Assembly: GCA_903860915.1 (NCBI GenBank)
Contig: CAIOSJ010000023.1
Coordinates: 1-64,000, forward strand
Length of the DNA stretch: 64,000 nucleotides
From: an uncultured Actinomycetes bacterium
GTDB lineage: Bacteria; Actinomycetota; Acidimicrobiia; Acidimicrobiales; RAAP-2
Direction: 5' to 3'
Shown: piece after piece, positions 53,933 through 62,876 of the stretch
Layout of the letters: each line of letters starts with the position of its first letter
How positions within the stretch are numbered: the stretch's first letter is position 1
Made by a program: the position numbers and the translations under genes
Notes under the pieces: model-generated
Databases searched by the model: none
Told to the model about the DNA's origin: nothing
Seen by the model: only the letters and a program-made list of their open reading frames with translations

Positions 53933-55007
53933 CCGACACTTCTTCCTTCAGGGTGGTCGCCAATTTCTCGACCAGCGTGCGTTGCTCTTTGGTGAGCTTC
54001 TTCGGCACCAACAGATTGATGGTCACGAGTAAGTCACCCTGAGCGTGCTTGCCGGAGGGTGGCACGCCTCGCCCCCGTACGCGCATCGTCGTCCCGGGCT
54101 GCGTTCCCGCCGGCACCTTCAAGGTGACCGACTCGTCCAGCGTCGGCACCGAGGCGGTCGTCCCCAACATCGCCTGGGTCACCGACACCTCGACCGTGGT
54201 GGTGATGTGGCGCCCACGACGCGCGAAACGCGGATCGCGATCGACGTGGATGTCGACGAAGAGGTCCCCCGCGGGTCCGCCGCTACGGCCCGGGGTCCCC
54301 TTCGCCTTCAAGCGGATGCGCTGACCGTCTTCGACGCCCGGCGGGATCCGGACGTTGACTTTGCGCGAGGACATTTCTCGCCCCGTACCGTGGCAGTCCG
54401 CGCAGGGGGTCACGACGCGACCACCCTTACCGCTGCAGCTCGGACAGACCGAGGAGAGGGAGAAGGGGCCTTGATCTTCGCCAACAAATCCGCTGCCGCG
54501 ACAACGCTCGCAGGAGACGAAGCCCGAACCCGGAGCGGCACCATTGCCGCGACAGCTGTGGCAGGTTTCGTCCGTCGGGATGCTCACCGAAGTGGTGAGG
54601 CCGAAGATGGCGTCACGAAAGCCTAGGTGGAGGGCCGTTTCGATATCGGCCCCGCGTTGGGCGCGTTGGCGACGGGCTCCGCCGCCGAACATGCCACCAA
54701 AAATATCGCTGAGGTCCCCAAAGTCCGCCGGGCTACCCTGGCGTGGGCTGCTCGGCGTACCGCCAAAACCCGCCGCCGCTGGACCAAGCCGGCGAACCTC
54801 GTCATACTCCTTACGCTTCGCGGCGTCACCGAGCACGTCATTGGCCGCAGTGATCTCCTTGAAGCGTGCTTCGGAACCGGTGTCGGTATCGGGATGATTG
54901 GCCTTGGCCAGCTTGCGGTAGGCGCGCGTGATCTCCTTATCGGTTGCCGTCGGGCTCACGCCCAACACCTTGTAGTAGTCCTTATCGAACCACTCGCGCT
55001 CGGCCAT
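53925..55007 (-). CDS. dnaJ: Chaperone DnaJ
   Basis: Protein of 360 residues. The J domain has DYYKVLGVSPTATDKEITRAYRKLAKANHPDTD with the HPD motif. A Gly-rich linker follows. Four CxxCxGxG zinc repeats (CHSCRGNG, CERCRGSG, CPSCSGKG, CADCHGTG) are complete. It stimulates DnaK ATPase and delivers clients. It follows grpE with no gap. Confidence 0.97.
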   Translation of the reverse strand: MAEREWFDKDYYKVLGVSPTATDKEITRAYRKLAKANHPDTDTGSEARFKEITAANDVLGDAAKRKEYDEVRRLGPAAAGFGGTPSSPRQGSPADFGDLSDIFGGMFGGGARRQRAQRGADIETALHLGFRDAIFGLTTSVSIPTDETCHSCRGNGAAPGSGFVSCERCRGSGFVGEDQGPFSLSSVCPSCSGKGGRVVTPCADCHGTGREMSSRKVNVRIPPGVEDGQRIRLKAKGTPGRSGGPAGDLFVDIHVDRDPRFARRGRHITTTVEVSVTQAMLGTTASVPTLDESVTLKVPAGTQPGTTMRVRGRGVPPSGKHAQGDLLVTINLLVPKKLTKEQRTLVEKLATTLKEEVSDE

Positions 55008-55526
55008 TTAGCCCTTCACTCTCACCATGGCGGGTCGTAAGACGGTGCCCTTCCACTGGTACCCGGCGCGCATGACGTCGTCAATGACCTGCTCGCCCTC
55101 GCCCTCGACGTGCGCCACGGCGTCGTGCAGATGGGGATCAAAGGCCGCCCCCACTTCATCGATACGCACTAGCCCTTCCTTCACCAGGGTCTCGAGGAGC
55201 AAGCTTCGTGCCTGCACCAGAGCCTTGGTTTCGGGCGAGTCAATTTCGGCGCTGTTCGCGGTGGCGTAGTGGGCCTGAGCTAGATCGAGCACGTCAATGA
55301 CCGGCAGCAACTTGTTAACGACCTCGGCGCTCGCGCGCACGGTCACGTCCTCGGCGGTTCGGGCGACCCGCTTGCGGTAGTTCTCAAAGTCAGCCTGCAG
55401 TCGCTGCAGGGCGTCTTTGAATTCGTCACGCTCGCGTTCGGCGTCGGAGAGAAACTCACCGTCGAGGACATCTGCAACGGTGAGTAACTCGTCCTGATTT
55501 TCTTCGGGCTGGAGTTCGTCGCTCAC
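55008..55526 (-). CDS. grpE: Nucleotide exchange factor GrpE
   Basis: Protein of 172 residues with an N-terminal acidic stretch and a long helix ([28 protein letters not shown]). A C-terminal beta domain follows ([47 protein letters not shown]). It releases ADP from DnaK. The start overlaps the dnaK stop by four bases. Confidence 0.96.
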   Translation of the reverse strand: MSDELQPEENQDELLTVADVLDGEFLSDAERERDEFKDALQRLQADFENYRKRVARTAEDVTVRASAEVVNKLLPVIDVLDLAQAHYATANSAEIDSPETKALVQARSLLLETLVKEGLVRIDEVGAAFDPHLHDAVAHVEGEGEQVIDDVMRAGYQWKGTVLRPAMVRVKG

Positions 55527-57340
55527 TGCTCGTCGACGATCTCGGCGTCGACAATGTCGTCGTCGTTCGTAGCTCCCGCGGTACCGCCACCCTCGTTCGC
55601 AGCCGCAGCCTGCTCGTAGAGCCGCTGGCCGAAGGCCTGACTCACGGTCACTAATTTCTCAGTGACGTTCTTGATGTTCTCGAGGTCCGTTCCGTTCAGG
55701 GCATCCTTCACGGCCGCCAGAGCGGCTTCGACATCGTCCTTTTCGGTGCCCTGGAAGGACTCGGCCTGATCCTTCAGCAACTTCTCAGTCGAGTAGACCA
55801 GTCCATCGGCGGTGTTGCGGATTTCCGCTTCCTCGCGACGCTGGGCGTCTTCGGCCGAGTGGGCTTCCGCGTCACGGACCATGCGATCGATGTCCTCCTT
55901 GGAGAGCGACGAACCACCGGTGATGGTGATCGACTGACTCTTGCCGGTGGCCATGTCCTTCGCCGAGACCTGCACGATGCCGTTGGCGTCGATGTCAAAG
56001 GCCACTTCGATCTGCGGTACGCCACGGGGGGCGGGGGGCAGGTCGATCAGCTGGAACTTGCCGAGGGTCTTGTTGTAGGCCGCCATCTCACGCTCACCTT
56101 GCAGCACGTGAATCTCCACGGAGGGCTGGTTGTCGTCCGCCGTCGTGAAGGTCTGCGCCTTCTTGGTGGGGATCGTCGTGTTGCGCTCGATCAACTTGGT
56201 CATGACGCCGCCCTTGGTCTCAATACCGAGCGACAGGGGGGTGACGTCGAGCAACAAGATGTCCTTGACTTCACCCTTGAGCACACCGGCCTGCACCGCG
56301 GCACCAATAGCCACGACTTCATCGGGGTTCACCGTCTTGTTCGGCTCCTTGCCGGTCACGCGAGCGACCAGGTCCTGGATGGCCGGGATACGAGTCGATC
56401 CGCCCACCATGATGACGTGGTTGATCTTGTCCAAGGTCAAGCCGGCGTCCTTGATGGCCTGGTCGAAGGGCTTGCGGCAGCGCTCGACGAGGTCTGCAGT
56501 CAGCTCATTGAACTTGGCGCGGGTCAGCTTGAGGTCAAGGTGTTTCGGTCCATCGGCCGTGGCGGTAATAAAGGGCAGGTTGACCTGGGTTTCCTGAGTC
56601 GCCGAGAGTTCAATCTTCGCCTTTTCGGCTGCTTCCTTCAGACGTTGCACGGCCATCTTGTCGGCCGCGAGGTCAACACCCTCCTGATCCTTGAAGGTCT
56701 TAACGAGCCAGTTCATCACGGCGTCGTCCCAGTCGTCACCACCGAGGTGGGTGTCGCCAGCGGTCGACTTCACTTCGAAGACGCCGTCGGCAATCTCGAG
56801 CACTGAGACGTCAAAGGTGCCACCGCCGAGGTCGAAGACGAGAATGGTCTGCTCGGCCGGTCCCTTGTCGAGGCCGTAGGCCAGGGCCGCCGCGGTGGGC
56901 TCGTTGACGATGCGCAGAACTTCGAGTCCCGCAATCGCCCCGGCCTCTTTCGTGGCCGTACGTTGAGCGTCGTCGAAGTAGGCCGGCACGGTAATAACGG
57001 CCTGGGTCACGGTGTCACCGAGGTAGGCCTCGGCGTCGCGCTTGAGCTTCTGCAATATGCGCGCGGAAATCTCCTGGGGGGTGTACTTCGTCCCGTCGAT
57101 ATTGATGCTCCAGTTGGTGCCCATGTGACGCTTGACCGAACGAATGGTGCGATCGGGGTTGGTGATGGCCTGACGCTTGGCGACTTCACCGACCAGAACT
57201 TCGCCGGTCTTCGAGAAGGCCACAACCGATGGCGTTGTACGGCCACCTTCCGAGTTGGGGATAACGACGGGCTCTCCCGCTTCCAAAACACTGACCACCG
57301 AGTTGGTGGTCCCGAGGTCGATACCGACTGCCTTAGCCAT
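55523..57340 (-). CDS. dnaK: Chaperone DnaK (Hsp70)
   Basis: Protein of 605 residues. Hsp70 signatures are [50 protein letters not shown]-like text ([16 protein letters not shown]) and [15 protein letters not shown]. An EEVD-like tail is absent, as in bacteria; the end is rich in Gly/Asp. AAGGAG lies before the ATG and a consensus promoter further upstream. Confidence 0.98.
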   Translation of the reverse strand: MAKAVGIDLGTTNSVVSVLEAGEPVVIPNSEGGRTTPSVVAFSKTGEVLVGEVAKRQAITNPDRTIRSVKRHMGTNWSINIDGTKYTPQEISARILQKLKRDAEAYLGDTVTQAVITVPAYFDDAQRTATKEAGAIAGLEVLRIVNEPTAAALAYGLDKGPAEQTILVFDLGGGTFDVSVLEIADGVFEVKSTAGDTHLGGDDWDDAVMNWLVKTFKDQEGVDLAADKMAVQRLKEAAEKAKIELSATQETQVNLPFITATADGPKHLDLKLTRAKFNELTADLVERCRKPFDQAIKDAGLTLDKINHVIMVGGSTRIPAIQDLVARVTGKEPNKTVNPDEVVAIGAAVQAGVLKGEVKDILLLDVTPLSLGIETKGGVMTKLIERNTTIPTKKAQTFTTADDNQPSVEIHVLQGEREMAAYNKTLGKFQLIDLPPAPRGVPQIEVAFDIDANGIVQVSAKDMATGKSQSITITGGSSLSKEDIDRMVRDAEAHSAEDAQRREEAEIRNTADGLVYSTEKLLKDQAESFQGTEKDDVEAALAAVKDALNGTDLENIKNVTEKLVTVSQAFGQRLYEQAAAANEGGGTAGATNDDDIVDAEIVDEQ

Positions 57341-57403
57341 GTGAACTCCTTATATTCAGTTCCCACTCCTCGGACCATCCGATGAGCTGAACGCGATATA
57401 AGA

Positions 57404-57432
57404 ATTGTAGAACCTAAGTCCCTACTTGTCAA
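57404..57432 (-). promoter_or_regulatory. Predicted primary-sigma promoter of the dnaK operon
   Basis: On the minus strand TTGACA (57427-57432) and TACAAT (57404-57409) are separated by exactly 17 bases. This is a near-perfect consensus about 60-90 bases upstream of dnaK. Confidence 0.85.
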
Positions 57433-57433
57433 G
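57413..57433 (-). promoter_or_regulatory. HAIR-like HspR operator overlapping the dnaK promoter
   Basis: The HspR site consensus is CTTGAGT, seven bases, ACTCAAG. Here the minus strand reads CTTGACA, seven bases (AGTAGGG), ACTTAGG. Ten of the 14 defined positions match with correct spacing, and the site overlaps the -35 box and spacer. Binding would block RNA polymerase. It is a degenerate site, so this is a prediction. Confidence 0.6.
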
Positions 57434-57530
57434 TTATCGCTAAGGAGAAGTATAAGACTTTAGATTTTCCCTAAATTACTGTGGTTTGAGGCGGTGTTCA
57501 CCTCCCTCGCCACGTGGATACGATAGAAAC

Positions 57531-58286
57531 ATGCCCGACCTGATACTCCTACGCCACGGTCGTTCCCTCTGGAACGAGCTCAATCTCTTTACCGGTTGGC
57601 ACGACGTCGATCTGGTCGCCCAGGGCGAGGACGAGGCCCGCGCCGCCGGTCGCCTCCTCGCAAACGACGCCGACCTCGACTTGCGCATCCTGCACACCTC
57701 GCTACTCACCCGCGCCATTCGCACCTCAACCCTGGCCTTGGAATCAGCCGGCCGACCCTGGTTGCCGGTGACAAGGAGTTGGCGCCTCAACGAACGCCAC
57801 TACGGCGACCTCACGGGAAAGGACAAGAAGCAAACCGCCGAAGAGTTCGGCATGGAGCAGCTCAAATTGTGGCGGCGCTCCTACGACGTTCCACCCCCAC
57901 CCCTGCCGGAGGGCGACGAGCGTCGTAACGACACGGACCCGCGTTACCGCGACGTTCCCCCGGGTCTCATTCCCGCCACCGAGTGCCTGAAGGACGTCGT
58001 CGCGCGCGTCGAGCCCTACTTCGAAGAGATTCTGGCCCCCGATCTACGGGCCGAAGGTGAGCGCGGGGGCGCGGTGCTGGTCGTGGCCCACGGCAATTCG
58101 CTGCGCGCCCTCCGCATGATGCTCGAGAATATTTCCACCCAGAACATTGCCGAATTAGAAATTCCTACCGGCATCCCCTATCGCTTGCGGCTCAATGATG
58201 ATCTGCGGGTCACGAGCGCTGGGTACTTGGGTGACCCCGAAGCCGCAGCGGCGGCGGCCCGCGCTGTCGCTGCGCAAGCGGGTTAG
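57531..58286 (+). CDS. gpmA: 2,3-bisphosphoglycerate-dependent phosphoglycerate mutase
   Basis: Protein of 251 residues from ATG 57531 (MPDLILLRHGRSLWNELNLFTGW). LRHGRSLWN supplies the phospho-histidine, and RLNERHYGDLTGKDKKQTAEEFG and VVAHGNSLRALRMML with the second histidine follow. It interconverts 3- and 2-phosphoglycerate in glycolysis. The start is divergent to dnaK. The stop overlaps that of the ABC permease (convergent). Confidence 0.96.
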   Translation: MPDLILLRHGRSLWNELNLFTGWHDVDLVAQGEDEARAAGRLLANDADLDLRILHTSLLTRAIRTSTLALESAGRPWLPVTRSWRLNERHYGDLTGKDKKQTAEEFGMEQLKLWRRSYDVPPPPLPEGDERRNDTDPRYRDVPPGLIPATECLKDVVARVEPYFEEILAPDLRAEGERGGAVLVVAHGNSLRALRMMLENISTQNIAELEIPTGIPYRLRLNDDLRVTSAGYLGDPEAAAAAARAVAAQAG

Positions 58287-59119
58287 TTCGCCGAGCGGCG
58301 CGAGAGCAGCACGCTGAGGGCCGCGCAGGCCAGACCCAGACTAAAAATCACGGTGCCCAGCACGAAGACTTGTGGCGGAATACCGACCCGCGTCGCCCCG
58401 TACACCCAGACCGGGAAGGGTAGGGTCGAGCCACTCACAAAGTTGGACGCCACGAAGTCGTCGAGCGAGAGCGCAAAGGCCATCAGGCCACCCGCCAAGA
58501 CTCCCGGCATAATGAGCGGCAGCGTGACGAGTCGAAAAGTGGTGAAGGGGCTGGAGCCCAGGTCGCCCGCTGCTTCTTCGAGAGTTCGATCAAAGCCCGA
58601 GAGCCGGGCGCGCACCGTAACGGCCACGTAGGCAATGCTGAAGGCCACGTGGGTGAGTAGCAGGGTCGTAAAACCGCGGGCCACGTTGAGGGTCGCGAAG
58701 AGGCCGAGTAGTGAAGCTCCCATCACGATTTCGGGGGCGGCAATATTCATAAAGAGGGTTTGGTTGACGAAGCTCTTCCCGCGAAATTCGCGAGGGCTAT
58801 ATCGAACGAGTGACAGGGCCAGCATCGTCCCGAGGACGGTGGAGATCAACGCCGCTACCAGAGCGAGACGCAGCGACAGCCAGAAGGCCGCGGTGAGACC
58901 CGGAACTTGGCTCCACTGTTGGTACCACTGCGTGGTGAATCCGTTCCACTGAAAACTCACCTGCGGCAAACCCGTCAGGACCCGATTGAACGAGAAGAGG
59001 ACCATGGCGCCAATGGGTAAGACCAGGTAGCCAATGAGGAGCCACGAGTAGAGCGGCAGCCAGAAGCGCCGTCGGGGCCGCGCTACCCGCAGGGGCGTCG
59101 TGGCGATCTGGTCGGTCAT
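58283..59119 (-). CDS. potC: ABC transporter permease, PotC-like
   Basis: Inner-membrane permease of 278 residues with about six membrane segments. The ABC permease EAA loop is seen in LEEAAGDLGSSPFTTFRLVTLPLIMPGVLAGG. Similarity is to PotC of the polyamine transporters. Its ATG overlaps the stop of the second permease (ATGA). It is the last gene of a four-gene minus-strand unit: ATPase, binding protein, permease, permease. Confidence 0.9.
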   Translation of the reverse strand: MTDQIATTPLRVARPRRRFWLPLYSWLLIGYLVLPIGAMVLFSFNRVLTGLPQVSFQWNGFTTQWYQQWSQVPGLTAAFWLSLRLALVAALISTVLGTMLALSLVRYSPREFRGKSFVNQTLFMNIAAPEIVMGASLLGLFATLNVARGFTTLLLTHVAFSIAYVAVTVRARLSGFDRTLEEAAGDLGSSPFTTFRLVTLPLIMPGVLAGGLMAFALSLDDFVASNFVSGSTLPFPVWVYGATRVGIPPQVFVLGTVIFSLGLACAALSVLLSRRSAN

Positions 59120-60000
59120 AAGAATTCCCCAATTGTGGCCGAGCCGATGAGCCGGCCGTAGAGCAGAATGCCCACCAGCGATATCACCATCAAGATGGCC
59201 GAAAGAGCGGAGCCACCGGCGTAGTCCAAGTTAATGAGGAAGGTGTTTTGAATCACCGTGCCGATCATGGTGTTGCCGATACCGCCGAGGACCTGCTGGT
59301 TTACGTAGTCCCCGAAGGCCGGAATGAAGGTGAGGAGAAAGGCCGCAAAGATGCCGGGAATACAGAGGGGCAGAATGACACGCGTAAAGGTCGTTATCCG
59401 ACTGGCGTAGAGGTCCTGGGAGGCGTCGAGGAGGCGTCGGTCAATGCGCTCAAGCGCCACGTAAATGGGCAGGGCGGTAAAGGGGAGGAAGTTGTAGGCC
59501 AGACCTGCAATGACCGCGGTGCTGGTGCCCAAGATGTGAAAGTCAGTAGAGACCACGTGCACGTTACGCAGAGTCGTTAGAACAATCCCGTCGTTCGAGA
59601 GGAGAAATTCCCAGATCACCGTACGAATCACGAACGAGACGAAGAAGGGCACCAGGAGCATGAGGAGAAAGAAGTTCTTCCGACGACCCCCGTAAAAAGC
59701 AATCCAGTAGGCAATGGGAAAAGCCAGCAGTAGGTCGATGGCCGTCGCAATGCCGGCGAACTTGAGTGACGTCAGCATCTGCTTATGGAACATGGACAAC
59801 TGCGAGCCGAATTCTCCCCAGTGCCAACTCATCGTGCAGGCCCCCGTCATGGGACTGCAGGTCTCGAGAGACTTAACCAGCATCACCAACAGGGGTACGA
59901 GAAAGAGCCCCACGAGCCAGACGGCCGCGGGGAGGGCTAAGAGGTACGGCACCGCCCGACGGCGCAGTCGCGTCACGCCACTAGTGCCGCTGCCGCTCAC
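59116..60000 (-). CDS. potB: ABC transporter permease, PotB-like
   Basis: Inner-membrane permease of 294 residues from the GTG at 60000, which overlaps the binding-protein stop (GTGA). The track start at 60036 lies inside the preceding gene. It has about six membrane segments and the EAA loop LLDASQDLYASRITTFTRVILPLCIPGI. The N-terminal TRLRRRAVPYLLALPAAVWLVGLFLVPLLVML is PotB-like. It pairs with the PotC-like permease. Confidence 0.9.
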   Translation of the reverse strand: MSGSGTSGVTRLRRRAVPYLLALPAAVWLVGLFLVPLLVMLVKSLETCSPMTGACTMSWHWGEFGSQLSMFHKQMLTSLKFAGIATAIDLLLAFPIAYWIAFYGGRRKNFFLLMLLVPFFVSFVIRTVIWEFLLSNDGIVLTTLRNVHVVSTDFHILGTSTAVIAGLAYNFLPFTALPIYVALERIDRRLLDASQDLYASRITTFTRVILPLCIPGIFAAFLLTFIPAFGDYVNQQVLGGIGNTMIGTVIQNTFLINLDYAGGSALSAILMVISLVGILLYGRLIGSATIGEFL

Positions 60001-61286
60001 GCGCCTTGGACAATGGGCAGGAAGAGTCCGTGCCACGTGTCAATCTCGGTCTGACTCTTGAACTGGTAGTAGTTGCGCGAGGCCTTCGTCATGGCCGCGG
60101 TGGGAAAGATGTCGGGCGAGTTCGCCGTGACCGACGGGGCCAGACCAATCTCGGACCTCATCGAGGCCAGCGTCGCCTTGTTCCAGCCCGTCGGGGCTAA
60201 GAGTTCGTTCTTGGCGTTCGGGACGGGGCAGATGTAGTCCACGTAGTACTCGACCACCGACTGCGTCTGCGGGCTGAAGTAGTAATCCATGGCGGTCATG
60301 GCGTCGCGGGGATTACGGGCGTTGAGCGGGATGCACATGTTGTCAGTCCAAAAGGGCATTCCTTCCGTCGGCACCATGAAAGCCAAGTTCTTATTGCCGT
60401 TCACGGTGGCCTGGAAAATGTCGCCCGAGTAGCAGTGCGCGATCCACAAGTCACCGTTCTTCAGGTGCTGGATGTAGCTGTTGTCGTAGTATCCCGCCAC
60501 GATCCCGCTGTCACGCTGCCAACGAAGTTTCGTGGCCGCCTTTTGCCAGTCACTGGGCTTAGAGGTCACGGGGTTGATGCCCAGCGCCAAGAGACCCAAC
60601 GTGCCGAGTTCCACCGGGTCAGCGAGCATGCCAACTTTGCCCTTGTACTTGCTGTTGAACATCAAACTCAAAGAACTACCCGGGGTCGTGACGTGGGCCT
60701 TGTTATAGGCCAGGGTGCACCAACCGGACTGCCACGCCATGGTGTACTTATTCGTCGGGTCCCAACTGGGCTTTTTAACGAGCGGTCCCGCGTACTTGTT
60801 GAAGTTCACCATGCTGGTCGGGTCCAGCGGCACGAGCCATCCGCCCTTGATCAGGTAGCCCAGTTCGACGGAGTTGTTGGTGAGCACGATCAGGTCGTAG
60901 CCCGTGTCACTGTGGGCGGACAGGGAGGGCAAAATTCGCTGGTAGAACGATCCGTTGTCTTCGATCACTTCGTTGTAGGTCGTGTGGATGCCCGTTACCG
61001 CGGCCAGGTGGTCCAGTGAGAGGTGGTGGCCACCAGTCGTGTCGACGTAGTACGGCCAGTTGGCGAAACGAAGTTGCTTATTGGTCTTTTGGGCCTTCCA
61101 CCACGTTGCCGATCCCACGTTCGCGTTGGGCAGGGCCGCTCCCGCGGCGTTGGACACCGCGCCGAGGCCGAGACCCGCAGCGCCGAGGCCGAGCCCACCG
61201 ATGCGCAGGGCGTCACGACGCGACACGCGTGGCTGCGTCATTCCGCGCCACAGAGCCGAATCCATAGAGTTAGGTTCTTTGGTCAT
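59997..61286 (-). CDS. potD: Polyamine-type ABC transporter substrate-binding protein, Tat-exported
   Basis: Protein of about 429 residues from the ATG at 61286 (MTKEPNSMDSALW), with GAGGGGG upstream. A twin-arginine signal (VSRRDALRIGGLGLGAAGLGLG) shows export in folded form. The rest resembles PotD/PotF: LRFANWPYYVDTT, VIEDNGSFYQRILPSL, YDLIVLTNNSVELGYLIKGGWL and MAWQSGWCTLAYNK. The ligand (spermidine, putrescine or another cation) is not proven by the sequence. Confidence 0.9.
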   Translation of the reverse strand: MTKEPNSMDSALWRGMTQPRVSRRDALRIGGLGLGAAGLGLGAVSNAAGAALPNANVGSATWWKAQKTNKQLRFANWPYYVDTTGGHHLSLDHLAAVTGIHTTYNEVIEDNGSFYQRILPSLSAHSDTGYDLIVLTNNSVELGYLIKGGWLVPLDPTSMVNFNKYAGPLVKKPSWDPTNKYTMAWQSGWCTLAYNKAHVTTPGSSLSLMFNSKYKGKVGMLADPVELGTLGLLALGINPVTSKPSDWQKAATKLRWQRDSGIVAGYYDNSYIQHLKNGDLWIAHCYSGDIFQATVNGNKNLAFMVPTEGMPFWTDNMCIPLNARNPRDAMTAMDYYFSPQTQSVVEYYVDYICPVPNAKNELLAPTGWNKATLASMRSEIGLAPSVTANSPDIFPTAAMTKASRNYYQFKSQTEIDTWHGLFLPIVQGA

Positions 61287-61290
61287 TGGA

Positions 61291-62427
61291 TTATTCCCCC
61301 TCATTAGTCATCGTCCCACTTGGACGTACTACGAATGTGTGCTCAACCGGCCACCGCATTTCGACTTCATCACCCGTCCGAGGAGCGAGAGCATCACCTA
61401 TATTTTGAGCGTACACCGTGAAATCTCTACCGTCGGGGCTGAGAATCAAGTACTGATTTCCGACGCCGGAAAAGGTCGCCACACGCACCACTCCGCGCAG
61501 ACAGTTCGTACCAGCTTCCTCGGCCCTAGCCGAGGGTACGAGATGAATTTTCTCGGGACGCACCCCCACCTGCACCGCACTGCTTGCCGTGAGACCCTCG
61601 GCGACGTTCGCTGCCGCGACGCGGAGTCGATGCCCGCCCGTCACCTCCACGTCGTAGTAACCCTGCGTCGCGCTGCCCAGAATTCCGGGCAGCAGATTCG
61701 ACGCACCAAGAAACGAGGCCACGAAATCTGTTTGTGGCCGTTCGTACACTTCGCGAGGAGTTCCCAGGCCCTCGATACGGCCCTGATTCATCACGACGAT
61801 ACGGTCCGACATCGTGAGCGCTTCTTCTTGATCGTGCGTGACGTATAAAAATGTGATGCCCACCTGTGACTGAATGCGCTTGAGTTCAATCTGCATGTGC
61901 TTACGCAACTTGGCGTCCAGAGCCGACATGGGCTCGTCGAGCAGGAGCAGTGTGGGGCGATTCACGAGGGCCCGGGCCAGGGCGACTCGCTGCTGTTGGC
62001 CTCCCGAGAGGGCCGCCGGTCGGCGAGCGGACAATCCGGCTAGATCGACGAGCTCCAGCATCTCACCCACCCGTTGAGCGGCGTCGGCCTTGCTGACGCC
62101 CTGACGACGAAGTCCAAAGGCGATATTGTCGCCCACCGAAAGATGGGGGAAGAGGGCGTAGGACTGGAACACCGTGTTGACGTCACGGCGGTAGGGCGGT
62201 AGGCCCGTTACGTCTTTCTCGCCGAAGAAGATCGATCCCGTGCTCGGTTCCTCGAAGCCCCCCAGCATGCGCAAGGTGGTGGTCTTGCCGCATCCCGAGG
62301 GGCCCAAGAGACTGAGGAACTCACCAGCTCGGATATCCAAACTGAGATTGTCCACCGCCCGTACTTCGGCGAATTGTTTCGTTACGTTAACTAAACGTAC
62401 ATTGACCGGTGCGGGGCTCTCACCCAT
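61291..62427 (-). CDS. potA: ABC transporter ATPase, PotA-like
   Basis: Protein of 378 residues. Walker A is [16 protein letters not shown], the signature is [16 protein letters not shown], Walker B is [16 protein letters not shown] and the H-loop is [14 protein letters not shown]-terminal TOBE/OB domain follows, as in PotA and MalK. It drives uptake by the permeases encoded downstream. Its stop is four bases before the binding-protein ATG, so order and spacing show one operon. Confidence 0.94.
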   Translation of the reverse strand: MGESPAPVNVRLVNVTKQFAEVRAVDNLSLDIRAGEFLSLLGPSGCGKTTTLRMLGGFEEPSTGSIFFGEKDVTGLPPYRRDVNTVFQSYALFPHLSVGDNIAFGLRRQGVSKADAAQRVGEMLELVDLAGLSARRPAALSGGQQQRVALARALVNRPTLLLLDEPMSALDAKLRKHMQIELKRIQSQVGITFLYVTHDQEEALTMSDRIVVMNQGRIEGLGTPREVYERPQTDFVASFLGASNLLPGILGSATQGYYDVEVTGGHRLRVAAANVAEGLTASSAVQVGVRPEKIHLVPSARAEEAGTNCLRGVVRVATFSGVGNQYLILSPDGRDFTVYAQNIGDALAPRTGDEVEMRWPVEHTFVVRPSGTMTNEGE

Positions 62428-62516
62428 TACAGATTGTCACTCAACCAGGTCACGAAAGTTACCCTACTCCCTGGACTGCCCGAGTTGATGTAGTGCCGGC
62501 GCCGCGCGAGTGACCC

Positions 62517-62876
<360 letters not shown>

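Noticed and set aside
55859-56806. 315-residue plus-strand ORF within dnaK
   Set aside because: It is a shadow of dnaK, which is certain; the translation is low-complexity His/Asp/Gly/Val/Leu text.
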